Assembly (NCBI GenBank): GCA_029961685.1
Contig: JARWKL010000009.1
Coordinates: forward strand, 21,509,237-21,573,236
DNA: 64,000 nt
Reading direction: 5' to 3'
Source: Aristolochia californica
Taxonomy: Eukaryota; Streptophyta; Magnoliopsida; Piperales; Aristolochiaceae
In this document: in pieces, positions 25,673 to 39,795 of the stretch
Numbering within the stretch: position 1 is the stretch's first letter
How the letters are laid out: every line of letters begins with the position of its first letter
Position numbers and translations under genes: made by a program
Notes under the pieces: generated by a model
Seen by the model: the letters and a program-made list of their open reading frames with translations, nothing else
What the model was told of the DNA's origin: nothing
Database searches by the model: none

Positions 25673-28600
25673 AACTAGTGGAATTTCCCAAACTTGGATA
25701 ACAAAACTTTTGTGTTCATTTTTGGCATGTGAATAAATTTTCTTTACTTATATTTGTTAGTGTTGTAAATTTTTTCCATGCATAAATTCTAAAATTTTCA
25801 TTTCGTTGTGATCTATTTGCCTTTTATCTCTTTTTTCACGATGAAGGGAAAAGTTAAAACTCAAGTTTTGATTTAATAAAAAATTATACATCTAAAATGG
25901 AAATTCACAATGCACAAATGTAGAGAGACATAATTTAAAAAAGTGTCTGTAATTTTAGAGATTTTAAACCCTTTTTAGTTTTTATATCATGTTTTACAAT
26001 TGTCCGAAAAAGGGGGAGTCGGGGAGATTTTGAATTTAGTGTTAACTCCCAATCCATAGGTCATTCCTTACAAAAAATTATCCCGTTACACATGATAAAT
26101 CACTTTACAATCATCTATGATCGTTAGGTCAGCTTTTTTTAAATGGGCAAAATAATGGCTTGTTTGACTCGAGTAAATATCCCATAGCACGTTCACTTGA
26201 CAATTTAATGAGCGAGAGATTATTCTCATTAAAAGGTTTGGATCCATTGGTCATTTGCATCTATAACATGTTTCAAGCATGCATATCGTTTTTTTTTAAA
26301 CATGTGTAGAAAAATCTCTTTCTTATAAAATTCCATGATATTGGGGTTGTTGAACTAGTGGAATTTCCCAATCTTGGATAACAAAACTTTTGTGTTCATT
26401 AGTCGTGTGTGAATAATTTTTTTTTACTGACATTCATTATTGTTGTAAATTTTTTCCATGCATAAACTATAAAATTTTCATTTCGTTGTGATCTATTTGC
26501 CTTTAATCTCTTTTTTGTCTACGCGATGTAGGGAAAAGTTAAAACTGAAGTTTTGATTTAGGAAAAAAGTATACATCTAAAATGGAAATGCACAATGCAC
26601 AAATGTAGAGAGAGATAATTCCAAAAAGTGTCTGTAATTTTTAGAGATTTTAAACTCTTTTTATTATTTATATATCAGGTTTTGCAATCGTTGGGAAAAG
26701 GGGGTGGCAGGGGCATTATTAACTGAGTGTTGTCTCCCAATCCATAAGTCATTCCTTACAAAAATATAGCCCGTTACGCATGATAAATCACATTACAAGC
26801 ATCTATTATCATTAGGTCAGATTTTTGTAAATGGGCACAATAATGGCTTGTTTGACTCAGATAAATATCCAACCGCACGTTCACTTGAGAATTTATTGAG
26901 CGTTTGTTATTCACTTTAAAAAGTTTGGATCCATAGGTCATTTGTATTTTAACATGTTTCAAGCATGCATATCCATTTTTTAAAACATGTGTAAAAAAAT
27001 CACTTTTTTATAAAATTCCATGCTATTGGGGTTGTTGAACTAGTGGAATTTCCCAAACTTGGGTCACAAAACTTTTGTGTTCATTTCTGGTGTGTGAATA
27101 AATTTTCTAGACTTACATTTGTTATTTCTTTAAATATTTTCCATGCATAAACTCTTAAATTTTCATTTCATTGTGATCTATTTACCTTTTATCTCTTTTT
27201 TCTCTACGAGATGAGGGGAAAGATAAAACTAATGTTTTTATTTAAGCATAAAGTATACATCTAAAATGAAAATGTAGAATGCACAAATGTAGAGAGAGAT
27301 AATTCCAAAAAGTGTCAATAATTTTGGGGGATTTTAAACTCTTGTTAGTTTTTATATATAAGGTTTTGCAATCGTCGGGAAAAGGGGGAGGCGGAGGGAA
27401 TTTTAACTAAGTATTGACTCCCAATCCATAAGTCAATCCTAACAAAAGTATAGGCCGTTACGTATGATAAATCACTTTACAATCATCTATGATCGTTAGG
27501 TTAGCTTTTTGTAAATGGGCAAAATAATGGCTTGTTTGACTCGGGTAAATATCCCACCGCACGTTCACTTTAGAATTTAATGAGCGTTTGTTATTATCTT
27601 TAAATGGCTTGGATCCATAGGTCATTTGCATCTTTAACATGTTTCAGGCATGCATATCCATTTTTTAAAACGTGTGTAGAAAAATCTATTTCTTGTAAAA
27701 TTCCAAGTTATTGGGGTTGTTGAACTAGTGGAATTTCCCAAACTTGGATAACAAAAATTTTGTGTTCATTTGTGGTGTGTGAATAAATTTTCTTTTCTTA
27801 CATTGGTTATTGGTTTGAATTTTTTCCATGCATAAACTCTAAAACATTCATTTCATTGTGGTCTATTTGCCTTTTATCCCTTTTTTGTCTACAAGATGAA
27901 GGGAAAAGTGAAAACTCAAGTTTTGATTTAAGAAAAAAGTAAACATCTAAAATGGGAATGCACAATGCACAAATGTTGAGAGAGACAATTCCAAAAAGTC
28001 TCTATAATTTTTAGGGATTTTAAACTCTTTTTAGTTTTTACATATCTGGTTTTGCAATCGCCGGGAAAAGGGGGAGGTGGAGGGAATTTTAACTGTGTGT
28101 TGACTCCCAATCCACATGTCATTTCTTACAAAAAAATAAAGCCTATTACTCATGATAAATTATTTTACAATCATCTTTGATCGTTAGGTCAGCTTTTTGT
28201 AAATGGGCAAAATAATGGCTTGTTTGACTAGGGTAAATATCCCACCGCACGTTCACTTGAGAATTTAATGAGCGTTTGTTATTCTCTTTAAAAGGTTTGG
28301 ATGCATAGGTCATTTTCATCTTTAATATGTTTCAAGCATGCATATCCATTTTTTAAAACATGTGCAGAAAAATCTATTTCCTATAAAATTCCAAGCTATT
28401 GGGGTTGTTGAACTAGTGGAATTTCCCAAACTTGGATAACAAAAATTTTGTGTTCGTTTTTGGTGTGTGAATAAATTTTCTTTACTTACATTTATTATTG
28501 TTTTGAATTTTTTGTATGCATAAACTCTAAATCTTTCATTCCATTGTGATCTATTTGCCTTTTATCTCTTTTTTGTCTACAAGATGAAGGGAACAGTTAA

Positions 28601-31600
28601 AACTCATGTTTTGATTTAAGAAAAAAGTATAAATATAAAATGGAAATGCACAAAGTACAAATGTTGAGAGAGATAATTCCATAAAGTGTCTGTAATTTTA
28701 AGGGATTTTAAACTCTTTTTAGCTTTTACATATCTGGTTTTGCAATCGTTGGGGAAAGTGGGAGGCAGAGGGAATTTTAAGTGCGTGCTGACTCCGAATC
28801 CATAAGTAATTCCGTACAAAAATATAGCCTGTTACGGATGATAAAATATTTTAAAATCATCTATGATCGTTAGGTCAGCTTTTTGCAAATGGGCAAAATA
28901 ATGGCTTGTTTGACTCGGGTAAATATCCCACTATATGTTCACTTGAGAATTTAATGAGCATTTGTTATTCTCTTTAAAAGGTTTGGATCCATAGGTCATT
29001 TGCATCTTTAACATGTTTCCAGCATGCATATCCATTTTTTAAAACATGTGTAGAAAAATCTATTTCTTATAAAATTCCAAGCTATTGGGGTTGTTGAACA
29101 AGTGGAACTTCCCAAACTTGGATAGCAAAACTTTAGTGTTCTTTTTTTATGTGTGAATAAATTTTCTTTACTTACATTTGTTATTTCTTTCAATTTTTTC
29201 CATGCATAAAATCGAAAACTTTCATTTCATTGTGATCTATTTGCCTTTTATCTATTTTTTGTCTACGAGATGAAGGGAAAAGTGAAAAGTTAAGTTTTGA
29301 TTTATGAAAAAAGTATACATCAAAAATGAAAATGCACAAAGCAAAAATGTAGAAAGAGAGAATTCAGAAAAGTCAATGTAATTTTTATTGATTTTAAACT
29401 CTTTTTAGTTTTTATATATCAAGTTTTGCAATCGTCGTGAAAAGGAGGAGGCGGGGGGATTTTTAACTAAGTGTTGAATCCCAACCCATATGTCATTCCT
29501 TACAAAAATATCGCCCTTGAAAAATAATTAATCACTTTACAATCATCTTTGACCGTTAGGTCTGCTTTTTGTAAATGGGCATAATAATGGCTTGTTTGAC
29601 TCGAGTAAATATCCCACCGCACGTTCACTTGAGAATTTAATGAGCGTTTGATATTCTCTTTAAAAGGTTTGGATCCATAAATCATTTGCTTCTTTAACTC
29701 ATTTCAAGCATCCATATCCATTTTTTAAAACTTGTGTAGAAAAATCTCTTTCTTAAAATTCCAAGCTATTGGGGTTGTTGAACTAGTAAAATTACCCAAA
29801 CTTTGATAACAAAAATTTTGTGTTCATTTGCGGTGTGTGAATAATTTTTCTTTACTTACATTTGTTATTGCTTTAAATTTTTTCCATGGTTAAACTCTAA
29901 AATTTTTATTTCGATGTGATCTATTTGCCTTTTATCTCTTTTTGGTCTACGAGTTGAAGGGAAAAGTGAAAACTCAAGTCTTGATTTAAGAAAAAAGTAT
30001 ACATCTAAAATGGAAATACACAATGCACAAATGTAGAGAGAAATAATTCCAAAAAGTGTCTATAATTTTTAATGATTTTAAACTCTGTTTAGATTTTATA
30101 TATATCTGGTTTTTCAATCGTCAGGAAAAGGGGGAGGTGGGCGGATTATTAAATGAGTGTTGACTCCAAATCCATAAGTCATTCCTTACAAAAATGTAGC
30201 CCGTTACACATAATAAATCACTTTACAATCATCTATGATCCTTAGGTCAGCTTTTTGTAAATGGCCAAAATAATGGCTTGTTTGACTCGGGTAAATTAAA
30301 TATCCCGTCGCACCTTCACTTGAGAATTTAATGAGCTTTTGTTATTCTCTTTAAAAGGTTTGGATCCATAGGTCATTTCATCTTTAACATGTTTCAAGCA
30401 TGCATTTCCATTTTTTAAAACATGTCTTGAAAAATCTCTTTCTTATAAAATTCCAAGCTATTGGGGTTTTTGAACTAGTGGAATTTCCAAAACTTGGATA
30501 AAAAAAGTTTTGAGTACATTTGTGGTGTGTGAATAAATTTTTTTTACTTACATTTGTTATTGCTTTAAATTTTTTCCAAGTATCAACTCTGAAACTTTCA
30601 TTTCGTTGTGATCTATTTGCCTTTTATCTCTTATTTGTCTACGAGATGAAGTGAAAAGTAAAAACTAAAGTTTTGATTTAAGAAAAAAGTATACATCTAA
30701 AATGGAAATGCACAATGCACAAATGTAGAGAGAGATAATTCCAAAGATGTTTGTAATTTTTAGGGATTGTAAACACATTTTAGTTTTTATATATTAGGTT
30801 TTACAATCGTCATGAAAAGGGGAAGACGGGGGATTTTTAATTGAGTGTTGACACCAAATCCATAAGTCATTCCTTAAAAAAATATAGCCCGTTATGCATG
30901 ACAAATCACTTTACAATCTTCTATGATTGTTAGGTCAGCTTTTTGTACATGGGCAAAATAATGGCTTGCTTGACTCGAGTAAATATCCCACCGTATGTTC
31001 ACTTGAGAATTTAATGAAGGTTTATTATTCTCTTTAAAATTTTGGATCCATAGGTCATTTGCATCTTTAACATGTTTCAAGCATGCATATCCATTTTTTA
31101 AAACCTGAGTTGAAAATCTCCTTCTTTTAAAATTCCAAGCTACTGAGGTTGTTGAACTAGTTGAATTTCCAAAACATGGATAACAAAACTTTTATGTTCA
31201 TTTGTGGTGTGTTAATAAATTTTCTTTACTTACATTTTTTATTTCTTTAAATTTTTTCCAAGTATAAACTCTAAAACTTTCATTTCGTTGTGATTTATTT
31301 GCCTTTTATCCCTTTTTTGTGTACGAGATGAAGGGAAAAGTAAAAACACAAGTTTTGATTTAAGAAAATAGTATACGTCTAAAATGGAAATGCACAATGC
31401 ACATATGTTGAGAGAGATAAATCCAAAAAATATCTATAATTTTTGGGATTCTAAACTCTTTTTAGTTTTTATATATCAAGTTTTGCTAGTGTCGGGAAAA
31501 GGGGGAGGCATGAGATTTTTAACTTTGCTGACTCCCAATCCATAAGTCATTCCTTACAAAAATATAGCCCGTTACGCGTGATAAATCACTTTGCAATCAT

Positions 31601-33211
31601 TTATGATCGATAGGTCACCTTTTTGTATATGGGAAAAATAATGGATTGTTTGACTCGGGTAAATATCCCACTGCATGGTCACTTGAGAATTTAATGAGCA
31701 TTTGTCATTCTCTTTAAAAGGTTTGGATCCATAGGTCATTTGCATCTTTAACATGTTTCAAGCATGCATTTATATTTCTTAAAACATGTGTAGAAAAATC
31801 TCTTTCTTATAAAATTTGAACCTATTAGGATTGTTGAACTAGTAGAATTTCCAAAACTTGGATAACAAAACTTTTGAGTTCATTTGTGGTGTGTGAATAA
31901 ATTTTCTTTACTCACATGTATTATTTTTTAAAAAAATTTCCATGCATAAAATAAAAAAATTTCTTTTCGTTGTGATCTATTTGCATTTTATCACTTTTTT
32001 TGTCTACAAGATGAAGGGAAAAGTAAAAAACACAAGTTTTTATTTAAGAAAAAAATATACATCTTAAATGGAAATGCAAAATGCACAAATGTAGAGAGAG
32101 ATAATTCCAAAAAGTGTTTGTAATTTTTAGGGATTTTAAACTGTTTTTAGTTTTTATATATCAGGTTTTGCAATTACCACGAAAAGGGGAAGTCGAGGGA
32201 TTTTTAATTGAGTGATGACTCCCAATCCGTAAGTAATTCATTAAAAAAATATAACCCGTTTTGAATGATAAATCACACTTTACAATCTTCTATGATAGTT
32301 AGGTCAGCTTTCTTCTGTACATGGGCTAAATAAAGGCTTCTTTGACTCGGGTAAATATGCCAACACACGTTCACTTGAGAATTTAATGAATGTTTGTTAT
32401 TCTCTTTGAAAGGTTTGGATCCATAGGTCATTTGCATATTTAATATGTTTCAAGCATGCATATGCATTTTTTAAAACATGTTTAGAAAAATCTCTTTCTT
32501 TTAAAATTCCAAGCTATTGGGGTTGTTCAACTAGTGGAATTTCCCAAACTTGGATAACAAAACTTTGGTGTTCGTTTGTGGTGTGTGAATAAATTTTCTT
32601 TACTTAAATTTGTTATTGATTAAAATTTTTTCCATGCATAAACTCTAAAATTTTCATTTGGTTGTGATCTATTTGCCTTTTATCTCTTTTTCGTCTATGA
32701 GATGAAGGGAAAAGTGAAAACTCAAGTTTTGATTTAAAAAAAAGTATACATAAAAAATGGAAATGCAAAATGCTCAAATGTTGAGAGAGATAATTAGAAA
32801 AAGTGTCTGTAATTTTTAGGGATTGTAAACTTTTTTAGTTTTTATATATTAGGTTTTACAATCGTCTGGAAAAGGGGGAGACGGGGGATTTTTAAGTGTG
32901 TGTTGATTCCCAATCCGTAAGTCATTCCTTAAAAAAATATAGCCCCTTACGTATGACAAATCACTTTACAATCATCTATGATCGTTAGGCCAGTTTTTTG
33001 TAAATGGGCAAAATAATGGCTTGTTTGCCTCGGGTAAATATCCCACCGCACGTTCACTTGAGAATTTAATGAGCGTTTGTTATTCTCTTTGAAAGGTTTG
33101 GATCCATAGGTCATTTGCATCTTTAACATATTTCAAGCATGCATATCCATTTTTTAAAACATGTGTAGAAAAATCTCTTTCTTATAAAATTCCAAGCTAT
33201 TTCGGTTGTTG
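25673..33211 (+). repeat. HOR type B, copy 1 (eleven monomers)
   Basis: Units begin at 25673, 26353, 27038, 27723, 28411, 29097, 29781, 30473, 31155, 31837 and 32529. Diagnostic variants run in the same order as in the blocks at 38592 and 44695: GAGCGAGAGATT (26212), then GCGATG (26523), GATAAAACTAA (27231), CAAGATGAAGGG (27892), the TAAATTAAATAT duplication (30292), GTAAAAACTAAAG (30658), ATATGCCAACACACG (32346) and ATAATTAGAAAAAG (32780s). Offsets to copy 2 are about 11,480-11,495 bp for the last five units. Two extra monomers of the CAAGATGAAG type make this copy longer. Confidence 0.8.
30292..30303 (+). repeat. HOR B marker duplication TAAATTAAATAT, copy 1
   Basis: Normal units read GGGTAAATATCCC. 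Here TAAAT is duplicated to give GGGTAAATTAAATATCCC. The identical event appears only at two other places, 41779 and 47911, always at the same position in the higher-order unit, so it marks common descent. Confidence 0.85.
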
Positions 33212-36200
33212 AACTAGTGGAATATCCAAAACTTGGCTGACAAAACTTTTGTGTTCATTTGTGGGGAATGAATAAATTTATTTACTTAAATTTGTTATTG
33301 CTTAAAAATTTTTCCATGCATTAACTCTAAAATTTTCATTTCATTGCGATCTATTTGCCTTTTATCACTTTTTTTTCTACGAGATGATGGGAAAAATTAA
33401 TACTCAAGTTTTGATTTAAGAAAAAAGTATACATATAAAATGGAAATGCACATTGCACAAATGTAGAGAGATATATTTCCAAAAAGTGACTGTATTTTTT
33501 AGGGATTGTAAACTCCTTTTAGTTTTTATATATCAGGTTTTGCAATCATCGGGAAAAGGGGGCGGACGGGGGGGATTTTTAACTGAGTGTTGACTCCAAA
33601 TCTATAAGTCATTCCTTACAAAAATATATTCTGTTACACATAATAAATCACTTGACAATCATCTATGATCCTTAGGTCAGCTTTTTGTAAATGGGCAAAA
33701 TAATGGCTTGTTTGACTCAGGTAAATATCCCACCGCATGTTCACTTGAGAATTTAATGAGTGTTTGTTATTCTCTTTAAAAGGTTTGGATCCATAGGTCA
33801 TTTGCATCTTTACTATGTTTCAATCATGCATATCCATTTTTTAAAACATGTGTAAAAAAATCTCTTTCGTATAAAATTCCAAGCTATTGGGGTTGTTGAA
33901 CTAGTGGAATTTCCCAAACTTGGAAAACAAAACTTTGGTGTTCCATTTGTTATTGCTTAAAATTTTTTCCATGCACAAACTCTAAAATTTTCATTTCATT
34001 GTGAACTATTTGTTTTTTATCTCTTTTTTGTCTACGAGATGAAGGGAAAAGTGAAAACTCAAGTATTGATTAAAGAAAAAAGTATATATCTATTAGAGAG
34101 AGATAATTCCAAAAAGTGTCTGTAATTTTTAGGGATTGTAAACTCTTTTTACTTTTTATATATCATGTTTTGCAATTGACGGGAAAAGGGGGACGCTGGG
34201 GATTTTTAACTGAGTGTTGACTCCCAATCCATAAGTCTTTCCTTAGAAAAATATAGCCCGTTACTCAAGATAAATCACTTTACAATCATTTATAATCGTT
34301 AGGTTAGCTTTTTTTAAATGGGAAAATAATGGCTTGTTTGACTCAGGTAAATATCCCCCCGCACGTTCACATGAAAATTTAATGAGCGTTTTTTATTCTC
34401 TATAAAAGGATTGGATCCAAAGCTCATTTGCATCTTTAAAATGTTTCAAGCATGCATATCCATTTTTTAAAAACTATGTAGAAAAATCTCTTTCATATGA
34501 AATTCCTAGCAATTGGGGTTGGTGAACTAGTGGAATTTCCCAAACTTGGATAATAAAACTTGTGTTCATTTGAGCTTTACTTGAATTTGTTATTGCTATA
34601 AATTTTTTCTATGCATAAACTCTAAAATTTTGTTTTCGTTGTGATCTATTTGCCTTTGATCTCTTTTAATTTTACGAGACGAAGGGAAAAGTGAAAACGC
34701 AAGTTTTGATTTAAGAAAAAAGTATACATCTAAAATAGAAATGCACAATGCACAAATGTAGAGAGAGATAATTCCAAAAAGTGTCTGTAGTTTTTAGGAA
34801 TTTTAAACTCTTTTTAGCTTTTAAATAACATGTCTCACAATCGTTGGGAAAAAGGGGAGGCATGGGATTTTTAACTGAGTGTTGACTCCCAATCCATAAA
34901 TCATTCCATACAAAATTATAGCCTGTTACTCATGATAAATCACTTTACAATCATCTATGATCGTTAGGTTAGATTTTTGTAGATGGACAAAATTATTGCT
35001 TGTTCGATTCGGGTAAATAGGCCACCGTAGTTCACTTGAGAATATAATGAGTGTTTGTTATTCCCTTTAAAGGGTTTGGATCCATTGGTCATTTGCATCT
35101 TTAACATGTTTTAAGCATGCATGTCCATTTTTTAAAACATGTGTAGAAAAATCTCTTTCTTGTAAAATTCCAAGCTATGGAGGTTGTTCAACTAGTTGAA
35201 TTTCCCAAACTTGGATAACAAAACTTTGATGTTCAGTTGTGGTGTGTGAATAAATTTTCTTTTCTTACATTTGTTATTGCTTTAAATTTTTTCCATGCAT
35301 AAACTCTAAAATTTTCATTTCGTTGAGATCTATTTGCCTTTTATCTCTTTTTTGTCTACGAGATGAAGGGAAAAGAGAAACCTCAAGTTTTGATTCAGAA
35401 AAAAGTATACATCTAAAATGGAAATGCACAATGCTTAAATGTAAAGAGAGATAATTAGAAAAAGTGTCTGTAATTTTTAGGGATTGTAAACTCTTTTTAA
35501 TTTTTATATATCTGGTTTTACAACCGTCGGGAAAAGAGGGAGGCGAGGGATTTTTAACTAAGTGTTGACACCCAATCCATAAGTCATTCCTTACAAAAAT
35601 ATAGCCCGTCATGCATGACAAATCACTTTACATTCATCTATCATCGTTAGGTCAGCTTTTTGTAAATGGGCAAAATAATGGCTTGTTTGACTCGGGTAAA
35701 TATCCCACCGCACATTCACTTGAGAATTTAATAAGCGTTTGTTATTCTCTTTAAAAGGTTTGGATACATAGGTCATTTGCATCTTTAACATGTTTCAAGC
35801 ATGCATATCCATTTTTTAAAACATGTGTAGGAAAATCTCTTTCTTATAAAATTCCAAGCTATTGCGGTTGTTGAACTAGAGGAATTTGCCAAACTTGGAT
35901 AACAAAACTTTGTGTTCATTTGAGAGGTGTCAATAAATTTTATTTACTTACATTTTTTATTGCATTATATTTTTTCCATGTGTTAACTCTAAAATTTTCA
36001 TTTCGTTGCGATCTATTTGCCTTTTATCTCATTTTTTTCTACGAGATGATGGGAAAAGTTAAAACTCATGTTTTGATTTAAGAAAAAAGTATACATATAA
36101 AATGGAAATGCAGAATGCACAAGTGTAGAGAGATATAATTTCGAAAGGTGACTGTATGTTTTAGGGATTTTTAATTTTTTTTAGTTTTTATATATTAGGT

Positions 36201-38591
36201 TTTGTAATCGTCGGGAAAAGGGGGAGGTGGGGGGATTTTTAACTGAGTGTTGACTCCCAATCCATAAGTCATTCCTTAGAAAAATATAGCCCGTTACACA
36301 TAAGAAATCACTTTACAATCATCTATGTGCCTTAGGTCAGCTTTTTGTAAATAGGCAAAATAATGGGTAGTTTGACTCCGGTAAATATCCCACCGCACGT
36401 TCACTTGAGAATTGAATGACCGTTTTATATTCTCTTTAAAAGGTTTGGATCCATAGGTCATTTGCATCTTTCACATGTTTCGAGCATGCATATCCATTTT
36501 TTAAAAAATGTGTAGAAAAATCTCTTTCTTATAAAATTCCAAGCTATCGAGGTTGTTGAATTACTGGAATTTCCCAAACTTGGATAACAAAACTTTTGTG
36601 TTCATTTGAGGTGTTTGAATAATTTTTATTTACTTACATTTGTTATTGTTTTAAATTTTTTCCACGCATAAAGTCTTAAATTTTCATTTCGTTGTGATCT
36701 ATTTGTCTTTTATCTCTTTTTTGTCTATGAGATGAAGGGAAAAGTGAAAACTCAAATTTTGATTTAAGATAAAAGTATACATCGACAATGGAAATTCACA
36801 ATGCACAAACGTAGAGAGAGATAATTCCAAAATGTGTCTGTAATTTTTAGGGATTGTAAACTCTTTTTAGTTTTTATATATCAGGTTTTGCAATCGAAGC
36901 AAAAAGGGGGAGGCGAGGAATTTTTAACTGAGTGTTGACTCCCAATCCATAAGTCATTCATTACAAAAATATAGCCCATGATGCATGATAAATCACTTTA
37001 CAATCATCTATGATAGTTAGGTCAACTTTTTTTAAATGGCCAAGATAATGGCTTGTTTGACTTGAGTAAATATCCCACTACACGTTCACTTGCGAATTTA
37101 ATGAGTGTTTGTTATTCTAAATAAAAGGATTGGATCCAAAGGTCATTTGCATCTTTAACATGTTTCAAGAATGCATATCCATTTTTAAAAAATGAGTAGA
37201 AAAATATCTTTCTTATAAAATTCCTAGCAATTGGGGTTATCGAACTAGTGGAAGTTCCCAAACTTTGATAATAAAACTTTGGTGTTCATTTGTGGTGTGT
37301 GGATAAATTTATTTACTTACATTTTTTTTCTTTCAATTTTTTCCATGCATAAACTCTAAAATTTTCATTTCATTGTGATCTATTTGCATTTTATCTCTTT
37401 TTTGTCTACGAGATGAAGGGAAAAGTGAAAACTCAAGTTTTGATTTAAGAAAAAAGTATACCTCTAAAATGGAAATGCACAGTGCTCAAATGTAGAGAGA
37501 GATAATTAGAAAACGTGTCTGTATTTTTTAGGAATTGTAAACTCTTTTCAGATTTTATATATCAGGTTTGGCAATCGTCGCGAAAAGGGGGAGGCGAGGG
37601 ATTTTTAATTGAGTGTTGACTCCCAATCCATAAGTCAATCCTTAGAAAATATAGCCCATTGCACATAATAAATCACTTTAAAATCATCTATGTTCCTTAG
37701 GTCAGCTTTTCATCAATGAGCAAAATAATGGCTTGTTTGACTCGGGTAAATATCCCACCGCACGTTCACTTGAGAATTTGATGACCGATTGTTATTCTCT
37801 TTAAAAGGTTTGGATCCATAGGTCATTTGCATCTTTAACATGTTTCAAGCATGCATATCCATTTTTTAAAACATGTGTAGAAAAATCTTTTTCTTATAAA
37901 ATTCCAAGCTATTGCGGTTGTTGAACTAGTGAATTTCTCAAATTTGGACAACAAAACTTTTGTGTTCATTTGTGGGGTGTGTATAAATTTTATTTACACA
38001 AATTTGTAATTGCTTTAAATTTTTTCCATGCATTAACTCTAAAATTTTCATTTCATTGCGATCTATTTGCCTTTTATCTCTTTTTTTTCTACGAGATGAT
38101 GGGAAAAGTTAAAACTCAAGTTTTGATTTAAGAAAAAAGTATATTTATAAAATGGAAATGCACAATGCACAAATGTAGAGAGACATAATTCCAAAACGTG
38201 ACTTTATATTTTAGGGTTTGTAAACTATTTTTAGGTTTTACATATCATGTTTTGTAATCGTCGGGGGATTTTTAACTGAGTGTTGACTCCCAAATCATAA
38301 GTCATTCCTTACAAAAATATAGCCCGTTACACATGATAAATCACTTTACAATCATCTATGATAGTTAGGTCAGCTTTTTGTAAATGGGCAAAATAATGGC
38401 TTATTTGACTCGGGCAAATATCCCACCGCACGTTGACTTGAGAATTTAATAAGTGTTTGTTATTCTATTTAAAAGGTTTGGATCCATAGGTCATTTGCAT
38501 CTTTAACATGTTTCAAACATGCTTATCCATTTTTTAAAACATGTGTAGAAAAATCTCTTTCTTATAAAATTCCAAGCTATTGGGTTTGTTG
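33212..38591 (+). repeat. Monomers 51-58, containing a repeated dimer
   Basis: Units begin at 33212, 33899, 34525, 35190, 35874, 36559, 37243 and 37924. The pairs 32529/33212, 35190/35874 and 37243/37924 share an ordered signature. The first member has ATAATTAGAAAA; the second has GATGATGGGAAAA, ATA(C/T)ATATAAAATGG-like sequence and GTGACTGTAT-like sequence. Units 33899 (626 bp), 34525 (665 bp) and 37924 (668 bp) have small deletions, near 33945 and 34093, near 34570, and near 38262 respectively. Confidence 0.8.
33899..34524 (+). repeat. Short monomer 52 (626 bp), two small deletions
   Basis: Near 33948 GGTGTTCC runs straight into ATTTGTTATTGC, losing about 42 bp. Near 34090 TATATCTAT joins TAGAGAGAGATAATT, losing about 26 bp. 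Both joins lie in T/A-rich or short repeated sequence. Confidence 0.75.
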
Positions 38592-39461
38592 AACTAGTGG
38601 AATTTCCCAATCTTGGATAACAATACTTTTGTGTTCTTTAGTGGTGTATGAATAAATTTTCTTTACTTACATTTATTTTTACTTTAAATTTTTTCCATGC
38701 ATACATTCTCAAATCTTCATTTCGTTGTGATCTATTTGCCTTTTATCTCTTTTTTGTCTACGAGATGAAGGAAAAAGTGAAAACTCAAGTTGTGATTTAA
38801 AAAAAAAGTATACATCTAAAATAGAAATGGACAATGCACAAATGTAGAGAGACATAATTCCAAAAAGTATCTGTAATTTTTAGGGATTTTAAACTCTTTT
38901 TGTTTTTATATATCATGTTTTGCAATCATCGGGAAAACGGAGAGTCGAAGGGATTTTGAACTTAGTGTTGACTCCCAATCCATAAGTCATTCCTTACATA
39001 AATATATCCCGTTATGCATGATAAATAACTTTACAATAATCTATGATCCTTAGGTCAGCTTTTTGTAAATGGGCAAAATAATAGCTGGTTTGACTCGGGT
39101 AAATATCCCACCGCATGTTCACTTGACAATTTAATGAGCGAGAGATTATTCTCTTCAAAAGGTTTGGATCCATAGGTCATTTGCATCTTTAACATGTTTC
39201 AAGCATGCATATCCATTTTTCAAAACATGTATAGAAAAATCTCTTTCTTATAAAATTCCAAGCAATTGGGGATGTTGAACTAGTAGAATTTCCCAAACTT
39301 GGATAACTAAACTTTTGTGTTCATTTGTGGTGTGTGAATAAATTTTATTTACTTACATTTGTTATTGCTATAATTTTTTTCCATGCATAAACTCTAAAAT
39401 TTTCATTTCTTTGTGATCTATTTGCCTTTTATTTCTTTTTTGCCTATGCGATGAAAGGAAA

Positions 39462-39795
39462 AGTGAATTCTCAAGTTTTGATTTAAGAAAAAATTATACA
39501 TCGAAAATTGACATGCACGATGCCCAAATGTAGAAAGAGATAATTCCAAAAATTGTCTATAATTTTTAGGGATTTTAAACTCTTTTTAGTTTTTATATAT
39601 CAGGTTTTGCAATCGTCAGGAAAAGGGGAGGTGGGGGGATTTTTAACTGAGTGTTGACTCCCAATCCATAAGTCATTCCTTACAAAAATATAGCCCGTTA
39701 CACATGATAAATCACTTTAAAATCATCTACGATTGTTTTTGTAAATGGGCAAATTAATGACTTGTTTTACTTGAGTAAATATCCCACCGCACGTT
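39462..39795 (+). repeat. Converted tract matching the monomer at 4397
   Basis: The flanks of this unit agree with its HOR counterpart at 45380: GGATAACTAAAC on the left, and CACTTTAAAA...GCATTTTAACATG on the right. The middle instead shares AGTGAATTCTC, ATGCCCAAATG, CATCTACGATTGTT and CTTGAGTAAATATC with 4581-4925. A short block within it, GGTCAGG near 39735, has been lost. This is the pattern of gene conversion or a double crossover across about 35 kb, or of exchange with an unseen array copy. Confidence 0.7.

Noticed and set aside
35274..35621. Longer minus-strand frames (up to about 116 codons, also at 56812-57162) with a TYGLGVNTQLK...PPPPFPDDCK-like start
   Set aside because: These read through the antisense of the G-rich box, giving the proline run, and the A/T-rich middle of the monomer. 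They recur in the same place with different ends in each unit, as chance frames in a repeat would.
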